Shown here one piece after another: positions 1-8,210 of a stretch of DNA of 10,140 nt. The position numbers and the translations under genes are program-made. The notes below the pieces were generated by a model. It was not told the origin of the DNA and did no database searches. It was given only the letters and a program-made list of their open reading frames with translations. The number at the start of each line of letters is the position of its first letter. The first letter of the stretch is position 1. This DNA is from Phoronis ovalis (taxonomy: Eukaryota > Phoronida > Phoronidae), in NCBI GenBank assembly GCA_028565635.1, contig JAOXYB010067345.1, positions 1 through 10,140 on the forward strand, given 5' to 3'.

Positions 1-140
1 TGTCCATGTTTTTAATAAGCATCTACTTCTCACCAGCTGTAAACTTCACTAGGGCCAGTCTCTCCAACTGGCAGCATCCTTGGCTGGGGGTACACTCTTG
101 GAGTTGTTTACAACTCACCGAATGTCTAGTTCAATTTTAG
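1..140 (+). other. 3' end of an upstream intron
   Basis: No coding homology to acyl-CoA oxidase is visible in any frame here. The stretch ends in TTCAATTTTAG, a usable but pyrimidine-poor 3' splice site, followed at once by in-frame oxidase sequence from 141. An earlier AG at 128-129 (GTCTAG) would put the conserved AELGREIHA reading out of frame, so the AG at 139-140 is preferred. Confidence 0.75.
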
Positions 141-261
141 GCTGAATTGGGCCGAGAAATTCATGCCATATCTTGTGCTTGTAAACCACTAGCGGGATGG
201 GTAGCTCGTGATGCTATACAAGAATGTAGAGAAGCCTGTGGTGGACATGGTTATTTTGCAG
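141..261 (+). CDS. ACOX3: Acyl-CoA oxidase (ACOX3-like), internal exon 1 of window
   Basis: This exon reads AELGREIHA, continues through [13 protein letters not shown] and ends in [12 protein letters not shown]. The [10 protein letters not shown] block is a signature of peroxisomal acyl-CoA oxidases, flavoproteins that desaturate acyl-CoA to trans-2-enoyl-CoA and pass electrons to O2, giving H2O2. AELGREIHA near the exon start fits the ACOX3 (pristanoyl/branched-chain) branch better than ACOX1. The exon belongs to the first C-terminal helical domain, next to the FAD and substrate site. It starts in phase 0 after AG at 139-140 and ends one base into a codon before donor GGTAAAG (GT at 262-263). 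That base joins exon 2 to give a Val codon and the family's (M/V)NR(L/I)G continuation. Membership of the family is near certain; ACOX3 rather than another paralogue is inferred from residues across all six exons. Confidence 0.95.
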
Positions 262-488
262 GTAAAGAACATATTGATGCTTTATGTGAATATTAGTGTA
301 CAATTGTAGTAATGCAGTGTAATCATTCATTCTGACTGTTGTTTTTAATAGTGGCATCTTTTGTCTTTGTACAATTATTGTAGTTTTGTTTGGGGTAACA
401 AGATTCAGGATCTGTAAAGGATCTACAATGGTGAATCTAAGCATAATTTATACAGAATGGTAATGTTAATATGTATTTGTTTTTGTAG
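262..488 (+). other. Intron 1 (227 bp)
   Basis: A short AT-rich intron with donor GTAAAG and acceptor TTTTTGTAG. Removing it joins exons 1 and 2 in frame across a split Val codon. I see no repeat or RNA gene in it. A minus-strand open frame at 214-444 crosses it but shows no protein similarity and overlaps the conserved exon. Confidence 0.85.
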
Positions 489-614
489 TAAATCGTATTG
501 GAAATATCCGTAATGATCATGATCCCAACATGACTTATGAAGGTGATAACAACGTCTTACTTCAGCAAACTAGTAACTACATCTTGGGTTGGCTAAACAT
601 GAAATTTGTCCATA
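489..614 (+). CDS. ACOX3: Acyl-CoA oxidase (ACOX3-like), exon 2, catalytic Glu
   Basis: The exon encodes [16 protein letters not shown], then [15 protein letters not shown], then [27 protein letters not shown] is one of the strongest family markers. By family alignment its Glu (codon 539-541) matches the catalytic base that takes the alpha proton, Glu421 in rat acyl-CoA oxidase II and the Glu of the YEG motif in acyl-CoA dehydrogenases. That residue is present here, so an active enzyme is expected. The DNN form of the motif and the following LLQQTSNY favour ACOX3 over ACOX1. The exon ends one base into a codon at 614. The donor at 615-620 is GTGAGT, a perfect consensus, and was chosen over reading on because the frame reaches a TAG at 620-622. 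Confidence 0.95.
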
Positions 615-2240
615 GTGAGTAGGCTTACTTTCTTTGTGCTTTATAAAATGAGTTATTAGATACTAGTAGATGAACAGTATCTTGTTGCAGCTGTCCTAAT
701 TGTTGTATGGTTACATATATACAAGGTAATTGGAAATAAATGCGCCAAGTTTAAAATTTTATAAAGTTTGGATTTTCAAATGATGCTTTCCAAATTGGAC
801 AGAAGTAAAAGCTAAATTCATTTCTAAATTGCAATATTATAATATTACCAAAAATTGTGTTGTTATTACTTTTTTTGTTAACTATAGCATTTTTGAGATT
901 TAATTTAAAAATGTAATAACAGCTATATTGCATTATATGGTTATTTTCTCAAATTTAATCGATATTTTAATTTGATTTTGATACCAAATATGAAGCTGAT
1001 TGAATAAAAACTGAAGCAATTATCGCGAGACAAAAAAGCATTACACGCAATATAAATATCTTGAAGATTCGTGTCGGTATTTGACCCACTTTTCAAGGTC
1101 ATTTATAAAATTCACCTAGCCTAATTATGCCCATCAACCTATGGCCTTTGTGAATCCACTTTTGAAACGTCCAGCCAATGTTTTTTGAAATGGGCGCAAC
1201 GTGACATGTTCTCGTGAACAAAAATGGCCACCAGTTGGCCATATTGAAAGTAATCCAGGTCAAAATTATACCTTTCCTGCACTTTGACTTTTACTTGCCC
1301 TGTGCCAAATATGAAGCAAATCAAATAAAAACTGAAGCTGTTATTGTGACTTAACATCTCGAGAACAAACATTGCCAGTCGTCCATCTTGGAAATTACAG
1401 CCATCCTGCACGTTGACCTGTATTTACCCTGTACCAAATTTAAAGCTGATCGGATAAAAACTGAAGTTATTATTACAAGACAAAGAAAGTGTTTTGCACA
1501 ACCAAAAATATCTAATATTTGTATCGGCCTTGACCTACTTCTCAAGGGCATTTTCAAATGCCACCTAGCCTAATACGCCCACAAACCTATGGCCATCATA
1601 AATCCAACTTCGAATCATCTAATCAACGCTTCGTCTTTCCTAAAATGGGCGCAACTTGATGTGCCATTTTGGTAGTAACCCAGGTCAAAATTTGTACCAG
1701 TCCTGTACTTTGACGTTTCCTTGCCCTGTACCAAATATAAAGCTGTTCGGATAAAAACTTAAGCTGCTATCTTGAGAACAAAATGGCTGCCAGGTGGCCA
1801 TCTTGAAAGCAATCCAAGTGAAAATTACAGATGATTTGCATTTTGATCTGTATTTACCGTGTACCAAATATAAAGCTGATTGGATAAAAACTGGAGCAGT
1901 TATTGCGAGACAAAGAAAGTGGTACGCACATTGAAAAATGTTGAAGATTTGTGTCAGCATTTGACCTACTTCTCAAGATCAGTTCAAAATGTCACCTGAC
2001 TTATTACACCCACCAACCTATGGCCTTTGTGAATCCACCTTCGAATCGTCCAGACATTGCTTCATTTTCCCAAAATGGATGTAACGTGACATGTAATCTC
2101 AGGAACAAACATGGCCGCCAGTCGGCTATTTTGGAACTAATCGGGATCAAAATTATACCCAACCTGTACTTTAACCTGTACTTACTCTGTACCGAATATG
2201 AAGATGATCCGACTAAAGCTGAAGTGAGACGAAGGAAATG

Positions 2241-2290
2241 TTACGTACGACCACGACCGTGATGATGTATACAGTAACGACTGTATGCCC
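2241..2290 (-). repeat. Internal copy of the array terminus
   Basis: The stretch ACGTACGACCACGACC through GTAACGACTGTATGCCC repeats the stretch at 2414-2460 (ACATACGACGACGACC through GTACGACTATATGCCC). It breaks off at ATGCCC, after which array sequence resumes. It is therefore a truncated earlier terminus about 170 bp inside the outer one. Just after it, 2294-2311 forms a TGTCCCC/GGGGACA hairpin with a 4-nt loop, probably a by-product of the junction. Confidence 0.65.
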
Positions 2291-2454
2291 ATATGTCCCC
2301 TCTTGGGGACAAACATAGTCACCAGTCAGCCATATTGGAAGTGCTCTGGGTAAGAATTATAATTGATCTGTATTTACCCTGTACCGAATATGAAGCGAGA
2401 CAAAGAAAAGGTTACATACGACGACGACCACGACGATGCACACAGTACGACTAT

Positions 2455-2483
2455 ATGCCCCTATATAGTGATGGGCATAAAAA
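2455..2483 (-). repeat. Terminal hairpin of left array
   Basis: ATGCCC (2455-2460) and GGGCAT (2473-2478) form a 6-bp stem with a 12-nt loop, followed by AAAAA. On the minus strand this reads TTTTTATGCCC..., the same as the start of the right array at 6198. Homology between the arrays stops here, so this is the element end facing exon 3. Confidence 0.75.
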
Positions 2484-2925
2484 TTGAAATCTCATTACCA
2501 TTTGATATCAGGAGCAGTAAAAGAATAGCATCATAAAATTAAGTAGTTAACATACACGAAGCAGACAAGTTTAGTACTTGCAAAGATGATACCATTACAA
2601 TTATTTTTATATCTTGTTTTCTGATTATTAACAGAAATTCTTCAAGTAACTCTCATTGAAAACTTGGTACATTTATTTCCAGTCACAGTATAAGTAAAAC
2701 TTGTTCTGTTCAGGAAACAGTTGTATTTTATCTGAATGATATACTTTATTGAACAGTGCATTATTTGTCTTGGTTCTGAAGGTTTAAAAAACTTTTTGTG
2801 TGTTTGTAAACGTTTATTGAAATGAAGAAGTGAGAGACAAGTTAATTTTGCAATGAGTTAGATAGTTAATATGTAGTCCTAAAGTAGAACTTGTTATTTA
2901 GAAAAATGGTTATTGTGTTTTTCAG

Positions 2926-3036
2926 ATAAATCTATTGAATCCCCTTGTGGTAGCATTGACTTTCTAAACAATATTCAGTTGCATTTAAAGTCAAAGTTCA
3001 ACTGTACTACTACTGAACAGTGTAAGAATACAGAAG
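2926..3036 (+). CDS. ACOX3: Acyl-CoA oxidase (ACOX3-like), exon 3
   Basis: The split codon A|AT gives Asn, followed by KSIESPCGSIDFLNNI, then QLHLKSKFNC and a polar end TTTEQCKNTE. The SP-x-GS-(I/V)-DFL pattern fits the segment that follows the catalytic region in ACOX3 proteins, where the chain enters the second C-terminal helical domain. The rest of the exon is a weakly conserved linker in the family, and its Thr/Cys-rich end here is not diagnostic. The acceptor is TTTTTCAG ending at 2925; the donor is GTAGGT at 3037. Phase is 1 at both borders, so the exon (111 nt) is symmetric and could be skipped without a frameshift. It lies between the two inverted repeat arrays. Confidence rests on splice sites, phase and the SP..GSIDFL match. 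Confidence 0.88.
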
Positions 3037-3194
3037 GTAGGTGAACGTTAGCATTAGTTGCATGAAGAGAAATCTAAAGCAGAAGTAAATTATTGTGTTT
3101 ATTATTATTATTGTCAAAGACAGAGAGTAATCAAACTGCCAAATATTTAAAGGCAGTCACTCTACTCAGTTAAGTGGCTCTGCGTAAATATATT

Positions 3195-3270
3195 TTTTTT
3201 TGTTGCACAAAAAAATTACCCAGGCATAATTCCCCATTTTATGCCTTGAGACAGATAATGAGGCATAATT
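3195..3270. repeat. Cluster of perfect short palindromes
   Basis: Two adjacent perfect hairpins are visible. The first is TTTTTTTGT (3195-3203), loop TGC, ACAAAAAAA (3207-3215). The second is AGGCATAA (3222-3229), 9-nt loop, TTATGCCT (3239-3246). A third AGGCATAATT follows at 3261-3270, in direct orientation to the first arm. This could be the remnant of a small inverted-repeat transposon, but no target duplication is clear. Confidence 0.5.
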
Positions 3271-3402
3271 ACAATATGTTTATGTGACTCTGACAATAAT
3301 GTTTTACATAATTATCAGTTCTCTTACCCTATATGATACTTTTAGTCTCCTCTGCAAAGCAGAACTATAGATTTATGTATCACTTTTCTGTTAGCAGCTT
3401 AA

Positions 3403-4231
3403 CATTTTATCATAAGCCTCTTCTTCCACACCACTTGCAGGAATTATGTTAAACTTGGTATACTGTTGGGATATTACTAGAGGACAAATAATCTGAAATC
3501 AAACTTTTTATTGTTTCCAATATGGCTGACTGACGGACATGTTTGTTCTGCAATCTGTTCATTTTGTCCTAAGGGTTTTCTCCTACTCCACTTGCAGGAA
3601 CTTTGTGAAAATTGACGTACCATTGTGATATAAATAGAGGAAATAATCTGGAATCAGATTCTTCCAATATGGCTGACTGGCAGCCATGTTTTTGTTCCAC
3701 TGTAAGCTGTTCATTTTGTAATTAGCCTCTTCTCCTACACCATTTGCAGGATCTTCGTGAAACTTGGCATATGTTAAAGTATAACTAGAGGATGTATAAT
3801 CTGTAATCGATTGTTTATTGATAAAACATTATGCTTGAGTGATTTTGGACTGTGTCGTCTTAACCATTCAAGATACAGCCGTTGTTCCAAATATTGCATG
3901 CATGTTTATGACCATGCCGTACCTGAGGTACACATACTTTTGCCTTGACCTTTAATTTCAAGGACAAAACTCATTATTTTATGTCATAAACCTCTTCTTC
4001 TACTACACCACTTGCAAAATGTAGTATAGTAATAGGGTTACGGTATGACCTGAGGACATAAAATATGGAGTGGATTTTCGATCCCCCTTCTGGTTTGTTT
4101 TTTCAATCGATTTTAGGCTAAACATTGTAACTGTCCAAGATACATCATTGCAAATAGTGTAGGTTTATGACCATGTCGCACTTGACAAGCTCATGAACTT
4201 TGAGAATTACCATCAACTTCAAATCACATTT
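3403..4231. repeat. Second tandem repeat family, diverged (about 155/260 bp units)
   Basis: Units open with CATTTTRT..TAAGCCTCTTCT at 3403, 3560, 3712 and 3972, giving periods of 157, 152 and 260 bp. Shared landmarks in order are CACCACTTGCAGGA, a GTGAAACTTGG block, ACTAGAGGA, AATCTGAAATC and TTCCAATATGGCTGACTG. The two 260-bp units (3712-3971 and 3972-4231) also share CAAGATACA and, 260 bp apart, TTTATGACCATG at 3904 and 4164. The hairpin ATGGCTGACTGGCAGCCAT at 3669-3687 (perfect 6-bp arms) and a decayed one near 3530 are the same core as in the main array family, so the two families are linked. Copies are clearly old. I do not recognise a named family. Confidence 0.75.
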
Positions 4232-4428
4232 CAATATGCAGCCGGCGATGCATATGATTCCGCAAAATTTTCTTATTTGATTATAAATTTTACATCCAGT
4301 TTGTAAAAAAGTGCAGGAGATACACTCCGTACAAACTGTCTGAAGTGTTATAGATCATTTTGTTATGATGATCTACACAAGATACTATATTTGCCAAATT
4401 GTATAAATAATACTTTTTGTTTCTGTAG

Positions 4429-4583
4429 TCATTCTTCAGGCTTATAAATGGTTGGTGAGCTACCTTTGTGAACAGAGTAGTGGTCGTTTGCAGACACAAT
4501 TAAGTAGTGGCAAAAGTGCTTTCCAAGCAAGGAATGACTGTCAGGTTTACTATTGCAGAAGTCTGTCTTTAGCTTACATTGAG
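4429..4583 (+). CDS. ACOX3: Acyl-CoA oxidase (ACOX3-like), exon 4
   Basis: The exon reads V (split codon), ILQAYKWLVSYLCEQ, then SSGRLQTQLSSGKSAF, QARNDCQVYYCRSLSLAYIE. AYKWLV-x-YL and the F-x-ARN-x-CQV...R-L-LA-(Y/F)-(I/V)E pattern are those of the ACOX3 second C-terminal helical domain, which packs against the FAD-binding region of the partner subunit in the homodimer. No stop or gap interrupts the frame. The acceptor is TTTCTGTAG; the donor is GTAATT at 4584. The exon begins in phase 1 and ends at a codon boundary, so skipping it alone would shift the frame. Confidence 0.95.
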
Positions 4584-5323
4584 GTAATTTGATAATTTAA
4601 AATGTTGCTATGCTATTTCCAATTTCTTCTACGTATCACAGTTGAAGCAAAAGAAAATTGATAAATAAAGTTCCACAGGTTCAGGACTGGTGCTATTCTC
4701 ACTTGATTTGCTTTAAAACATGGTTATCCTATTCTGTGTACAAGATTTAGCTGCCTTCAGATAACATTACAATTACATGTATATCAATATGAAAGTGGGT
4801 GCACATTTTTCAACAAAATTTCATGTGAAAGGATAAATTTTTCAAAGCGTAGATGCATAATGCAATTCTTATCATCTTGTAAAACTTGTGTACTAGTCAA
4901 AAGAGTTAAGAATAAAATTTACTGAAATAGCTGTTCTTTTTCCAGTCATGAGGGTGCTATTTTTTTGAGAGGAATTTTGGAGCTTCAGAGCCACTTCATT
5001 AGAGAGGCCACTTTAAATAGCTATGTTTGAACATGGGTACCCACTTTCATACCCCTCTCTCCCTAGAATATGGCTAACTGTAGAGGATGCTCCTGAATCT
5101 GTAAACTAGGGGATCTTTTTTTAAACATTTTCTGGATGAGATTCTTTTTTGATCGGATTTTAACTCCAGGTAAGAATTTTTGGTGGATATAACTTGGAAA
5201 GTCTGATCCTTTCCTTGGTTTGTTTATTTCTGTGAGTGGTATTATCGAAAATCAATTTCACAGATTGAATTAGAACTGCAGTAGCTGCTGCAATAATGGA
5301 TTAAAAATAAACTTGAATTGTAG
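4584..5323 (+). other. Intron 4 (740 bp)
   Basis: Donor GTAATT; acceptor TTGAATTGTAG ending at 5323. It holds the inverted-end element at 4788-5051. The flanks, 4584-4787 and 5052-5323, are AT-rich and show no further feature. Confidence 0.8.
4788..5051. mobile_element. Candidate MITE with TA duplication (Tc1/mariner-like)
   Basis: TGAAAGTGGGT (4790-4800) has an exact inverted copy ACCCACTTTCA (5039-5049). Both are flanked outside by TA (4788-4789 and 5050-5051), as expected of a TA target duplication. Inside the perfect 11 bp, the next 18 positions still match at about 11, so the inverted ends extend imperfectly to about 29 bp. The body is 260 bp, has no coding capacity and lies wholly within intron 4. 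Size, ends and TA duplication are those of non-autonomous Tc1/mariner-type elements. That superfamily assignment is inference from structure only. GGGTACCC at 5035-5042 overlaps the right end. Confidence 0.6.
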
Positions 5324-5459
5324 CACACATCTCTGCAGCGATTTTATGACTACATTTCTGAAAATTCAACACCACTTGATCTACAACCCGTTCTTCTGAA
5401 GCTACTTAATTTGTATGGACTTTGGAGCTTGGAAAAACATATGGCTACCTTATATCAAG
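5324..5459 (+). CDS. ACOX3: Acyl-CoA oxidase (ACOX3-like), exon 5
   Basis: The exon reads HTSLQRFYDYISENSTP, then LDLQPVLLKLLNLYGLW and SLEKHMATLYQ. The QRF-(Y/H) start, the L-x-PVL-x-KL-LYGLWSLEKH core and the closing ATLYQ match the helical C-terminal domain of ACOX3, which has ALWSL..H..LLYRGGY in the same order. It starts at a codon boundary after GTAG at 5320-5323 and ends one base into a codon at 5459, before donor GTAATA. That base combines with GT of exon 6 to give the first Gly of the GGY motif. The phase fits both neighbours exactly. Confidence 0.94.
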
Positions 5460-5695
5460 GTAATAATAATAAACTATCTGTATGTTGCCAAATATTCAGA
5501 ATTTTTTTGTTTGAAATGAATCTTTATTCAAAAATATTTGCTCAGATTATTATTTAAGTCTTGTATGTCAGCTTTTTAACAACTTTAAAAATAATTGTCT
5601 TCTTTCCAAAAGTCTGGTCTTAAGGTAAACAAGTAACAAACAAAGATAAGATATGCTTTTTGTTCCATAACTTACTAAAATACATAGTGTTTCAG
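5460..5695 (+). other. Intron 5 (236 bp)
   Basis: Donor GTAATAATAATAA; acceptor TAGTGTTTCAG. It is short, AT-rich, without recognisable repeats, and splits a Gly codon. Confidence 0.85.
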
Positions 5696-5850
5696 GTGGT
5701 TACATGTCTGGCGGCCAGCCAGCACAACTGGTTAGAGAATGTATTTTGGATCTTTGTTCAGAACTGAAAAATGATGCTGTGGCCTTGGTGGATGTCATAG
5801 CACCTCCAGATTTTATCCTGAATTCTCCTATCGGCATGTCAGATGGACAG
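5696..5850 (+). CDS. ACOX3: Acyl-CoA oxidase (ACOX3-like), exon 6, last in window
   Basis: The exon reads [17 protein letters not shown], then [35 protein letters not shown]. The GGY-(M/F)-SG, (L/C)S-x-LK-(N/D)[14 protein letters not shown] and SPIG strings are strongly conserved in ACOX3 near the C-terminus. In the family some 40-60 residues normally follow, including a Trp-rich stretch and a C-terminal peroxisomal targeting tripeptide; these are not in the window. The exon ends at a codon boundary before donor GTTAGG at 5851. That is a weaker donor than GTAAG/GTGAG but fits the phase and the loss of homology. A minus-strand open frame over 5700-5918 is a shadow of this exon. Confidence 0.95.
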
Positions 5851-6197
5851 GTTAGGCATTTACTATAACGATTATCAGTTATAATATATATCTGTATATA
5901 CATAAGGCATACATTCACTTAGATGTACTGAGCACATGGCTTGACAATTATCAAGCACATAATACTATTGCTATGTATATGAGATAATTATTCTCAAAAC
6001 CATAATATAACTGGTACCCATGTTTGTGAATGGATTTTTGAAAAGCCCCAAAAGTTTCTTTTTTTCATCTTTTTTTACCCTTTTTCAAGGACTAAAAGAA
6101 ATTTTAAATACCCTTTTTATCAGGTCTATAGTGGAATTAAAATAGCTCGGTAAATGAATCACCCTAAACACATACAAATAATCAAATACGGTTCCCC

Positions 6198-8210
6198 TTT
6201 TTATGCCCATCCACATAATGGCTGGGCATATAGTCGTAGCGAAGGCGTTCTCGTTGTATGTAACACTTTCTTTTGTCTCACGATAACAGCTTCAGTTTTT
6301 ACCCGATCAGCTTCATATTCGGTACTGGGTAAATACAGGTCAAAGTGCACTTCGGTTATACTTTTGACCTTGATTACTTCCAACATGGCCGACTGGTGGC
6401 CATGTTTGTGCCCGAGTGCACCTCACATTGCGCCCATTTCGGGAAAGACGAAGCGTTGACTTGACGATTCAAAGGTGGATTGACGTAGGCTATGGGTTGG
6501 TGGGCGTATTAGGCAAGGTGACATTTCAAAATGACCTTGTGAAGTAGGTCAAATGTCGATATGAATCTTTGACAATTTTTGTTGCGTGTAACACTTTCTT
6601 TGTCACGCAATAAATGCTTCAGTTTTTATCCGATCAGCTTTATATTGGGTACAGGATAAATACAGGTCAAAATGCAGATTGTCTGTAATTTTGACGTGGA
6701 TCACGTTCAAGATGGCCGACTGGTGGCCATGTTTGTTCTCAAGATGTTAGCTCGCAGTAATAGCTTTTGTTTTTGTCCGATCATCTTCATATTTGATACA
6801 GGGTAAATACTGGTCAAAGTACACGTAGGATATCAGTTTGACCCCGATTACTTCCAACATTGCCGACTGGTGGCTATGTTTGTACCCAAGAGTGCACGTT
6901 ATGTTGCGCCCATTTTGGGAAAGACGAAGTGATGACTGGATGATTCGAAGGTGGATTCACGAAGGCCATGGGTTGGTGGGCGTATTAGGCCAGGTGACAT
7001 TTCAAACTGACCTTGAGTAGTAGGTCCAATGCCGATGCGAATCTTCGACATTTTTTGTGCGTAATACTTTCTTTGTCGCGCACGCAATAACTGCTTCAAT
7101 TTTTATCCGGTCAACTTTATGTTTGGTACTGGGTAAATACAGGTCAAAATGCAGATCGTCTGTAATTTCCATATGGATTGCTGTCAAGATGGCCGACTGG
7201 CGGTCATGTTTTTTCCCGAGAGTGCATGTTATGTTGCGCCCATTTTGGAAAGACGAAGCTATGACTGGACAATTCGAAGGTGGATTCACGAAGGCCATGG
7301 GTTGGTGGGCGTATTAGGCCAGGTGACATTTCAAAATGACCTTGAGAAGTAGGTCAAATGCCAATACGAATCTTTGACAATTTTTGTTGCATAACACTTT
7401 CTTTGTCGCGCAATAACTGCTTCAGTTTTTGTCTGATCAGCTTTACATTTGGTACAGAGTAAATACAGGTCAAAATGCAGATCGTCTGAAATTTCGACAT
7501 GGGTCACTTTCAAGATGGCCGACTATCGGCCATGTTTGTTCTCGAAATGTTAGCTCGCAATAATAGCTTTTGTTTTTGTCGGATCATCTTCATATTTGGT
7601 ACAGGTAAATACTGGTCAAAGTACACGTAGGATATAAGTTTGACCCCGATTACTTCCAACATGGCCAACTGGTGGCCATGTTTGTACCCAAGAGTGCACG
7701 TTACGTTGCGCCCATTTTGGGAAAGACGAAGCCATGACTGGACGATTCAAAGGTGGATTCACGTAGGCCATAGGTTGGTGGGCGTATTAGGCCAGGCCAC
7801 ATTTCAAAATGTCCTTGAGAAGTAGGTCAAATTCCGATACGAATCTTCGACATTTTGTGTGCATAATACTTTCTTTGTTGCGCAATAACTGCTTCGGTTT
7901 TTATCTGATCAACTTTATGTTTGGTACAGGGTAAATACAGGTCAAAATGCAGATCGTCTGTAATTTCCATGTGGATCTCTTTCAAGATGGCCGACTGGCA
8001 GCCATGTTTTTTCCCCGATAGTGCTCGTTGCGTTGCGCCCATTTGGGGAAAGACGAAGCAATGACTGGACGATTCGAAGGTGGATTACAAAGCCCATAGG
8101 TTGGTGGGGTTTATTAGGCCAGGTGACATTTCAAAGTAGGTCAAATTCCGATACGAATATTCGACATTTTTCATTTGCGTAACACTTTTGTCTTGCAATG
8201 ACTGCTTCAG
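6198..8210 (+). repeat. Hairpin-centred tandem array, right copy, subfamily 1
   Basis: Monomers run in a fixed order: CTTTCTTTGTC..CAATAACTGCTTCAG, TTTTTATCCGATCAGCTTCA, GGTACAGGGTAAATACAGG, TTGACC..GATTACTTCCAAC, the 19-bp hairpin, then GCGCCCATTTTGGGAAAGAC, GATTCGAAGGTGGATTC, GGTTGGTGGGCGTATTAGGC, TGACCTTGAGAAGTAGGTCA. The GATTC marker at 6466, 6942, 7271, 7744 and 8071 gives periods of 476, 329, 473 and 327 bp. Long units hold two hairpins about 147 bp apart. Hairpins lie at 6385-6403, 6712-6730, 6859-6877 (imperfect), 7189-7207, 7515-7533, 7661-7679 and 7987-8005. The array is more GC-rich than the flanking intron. Open frames in it (e.g. 6838-7020, 7149-7352, 7640-7825) are repeat translations. 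Confidence 0.93.
6203..6229 (+). repeat. Terminal hairpin of right array
   Basis: After five T residues (6198-6202), ATGCCCA (6203-6209) and TGGGCAT (6223-6229) form a perfect 7-bp stem with a 13-nt loop, then TATAGTCGTAGCGAAGGCG leads into the first monomer. The same module occurs at 8211-8260 and, inverted, at 2455-2483, so it is the defined start of the element. Confidence 0.8.

Larger units (their letters stand above)
980..2483 (-). repeat. Hairpin-centred tandem array, left copy (minus orientation)
   Basis: This is the same repeat family as the array at 6198-10140, read on the opposite strand. Marker AATCCA (start of the AATCCACCTTCGAATCGTCC block) recurs at 1153, 1601 and 2032, giving periods of 448 and 431 bp; the lengths vary through internal deletions. 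Central hairpins (ATGGCC-N7-GGCCAT type) lie at 1224-1242 (perfect), 1371-1386 (degenerate), 1783-1801, 2111-2129 and 2315-2333. A deleted relic sits near 1655-1680. The pair at 1224 and 1371 is 147 bp apart, matching the extra module of the long units on the right. The array starts raggedly inside a monomer at about 980 and ends at 2483 in the terminal hairpin module. It is more diverged than the right array, so probably older or less homogenised. Confidence 0.9.
615..2925 (+). other. Intron 2 (2311 bp), with repeat array
   Basis: Donor GTGAGT at 615; acceptor GTTTTTCAG ending at 2925. Bases 623-975 are very AT-rich unique sequence in which I see no gene. Bases about 980-2483 hold the minus-oriented tandem array, described separately. 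Bases 2484-2915 return to AT-rich sequence with no recognisable gene or structured RNA. Confidence 0.85.
3037..4428 (+). other. Intron 3 (1392 bp), with older repeats
   Basis: Donor GTAGGT; acceptor TTTCTGTAG. Apart from a short TTA-rich run near 3100 and the two repeat regions described separately (palindromes at 3195-3270, tandem units at 3403-4231), the remainder (3037-3190, 3271-3402, 4232-4428) is AT-rich with nothing recognisable. A minus-strand open frame at 4290-4499 overlaps exon 4 and is not supported as a gene. Confidence 0.8.

Noticed and set aside
214-444. Minus-strand 76-codon open frame.
   Set aside because: Antisense to the conserved oxidase exon 1 and the AT-rich intron 1; no recognisable protein.
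2032-2052. TTCGAATC resembling a tRNA B box (pol III promoter), which would suggest a SINE.
   Set aside because: No convincing A box at the expected 30-60 bp upstream and no tRNA-like fold; the match is short and also part of a monomer with no SINE layout.
2294-2311. TGTCCCC-TCTT-GGGGACA hairpin as a terminator.
   Set aside because: It sits in a repeat junction inside a eukaryotic intron, occurs once, and is not followed by a functional context.
980-2483. CRISPR-like array.
   Set aside because: Whole monomers of hundreds of bases repeat, not short repeats with unique spacers, and the context is a spliced animal gene.
1139-2487. Open frames on both strands in the left array.
   Set aside because: Same repeat translated in the opposite orientation; not preserved between units and no protein similarity recognised.
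5700-5918. Minus-strand 72-codon open frame.
   Set aside because: A shadow of exon 6, whose plus-strand reading is strongly conserved.
5851-6197. Possible terminal oxidase exon just after exon 6.
   Set aside because: All frames lack the conserved C-terminal oxidase residues and a targeting tripeptide; the sequence is AT-rich with T/C runs.
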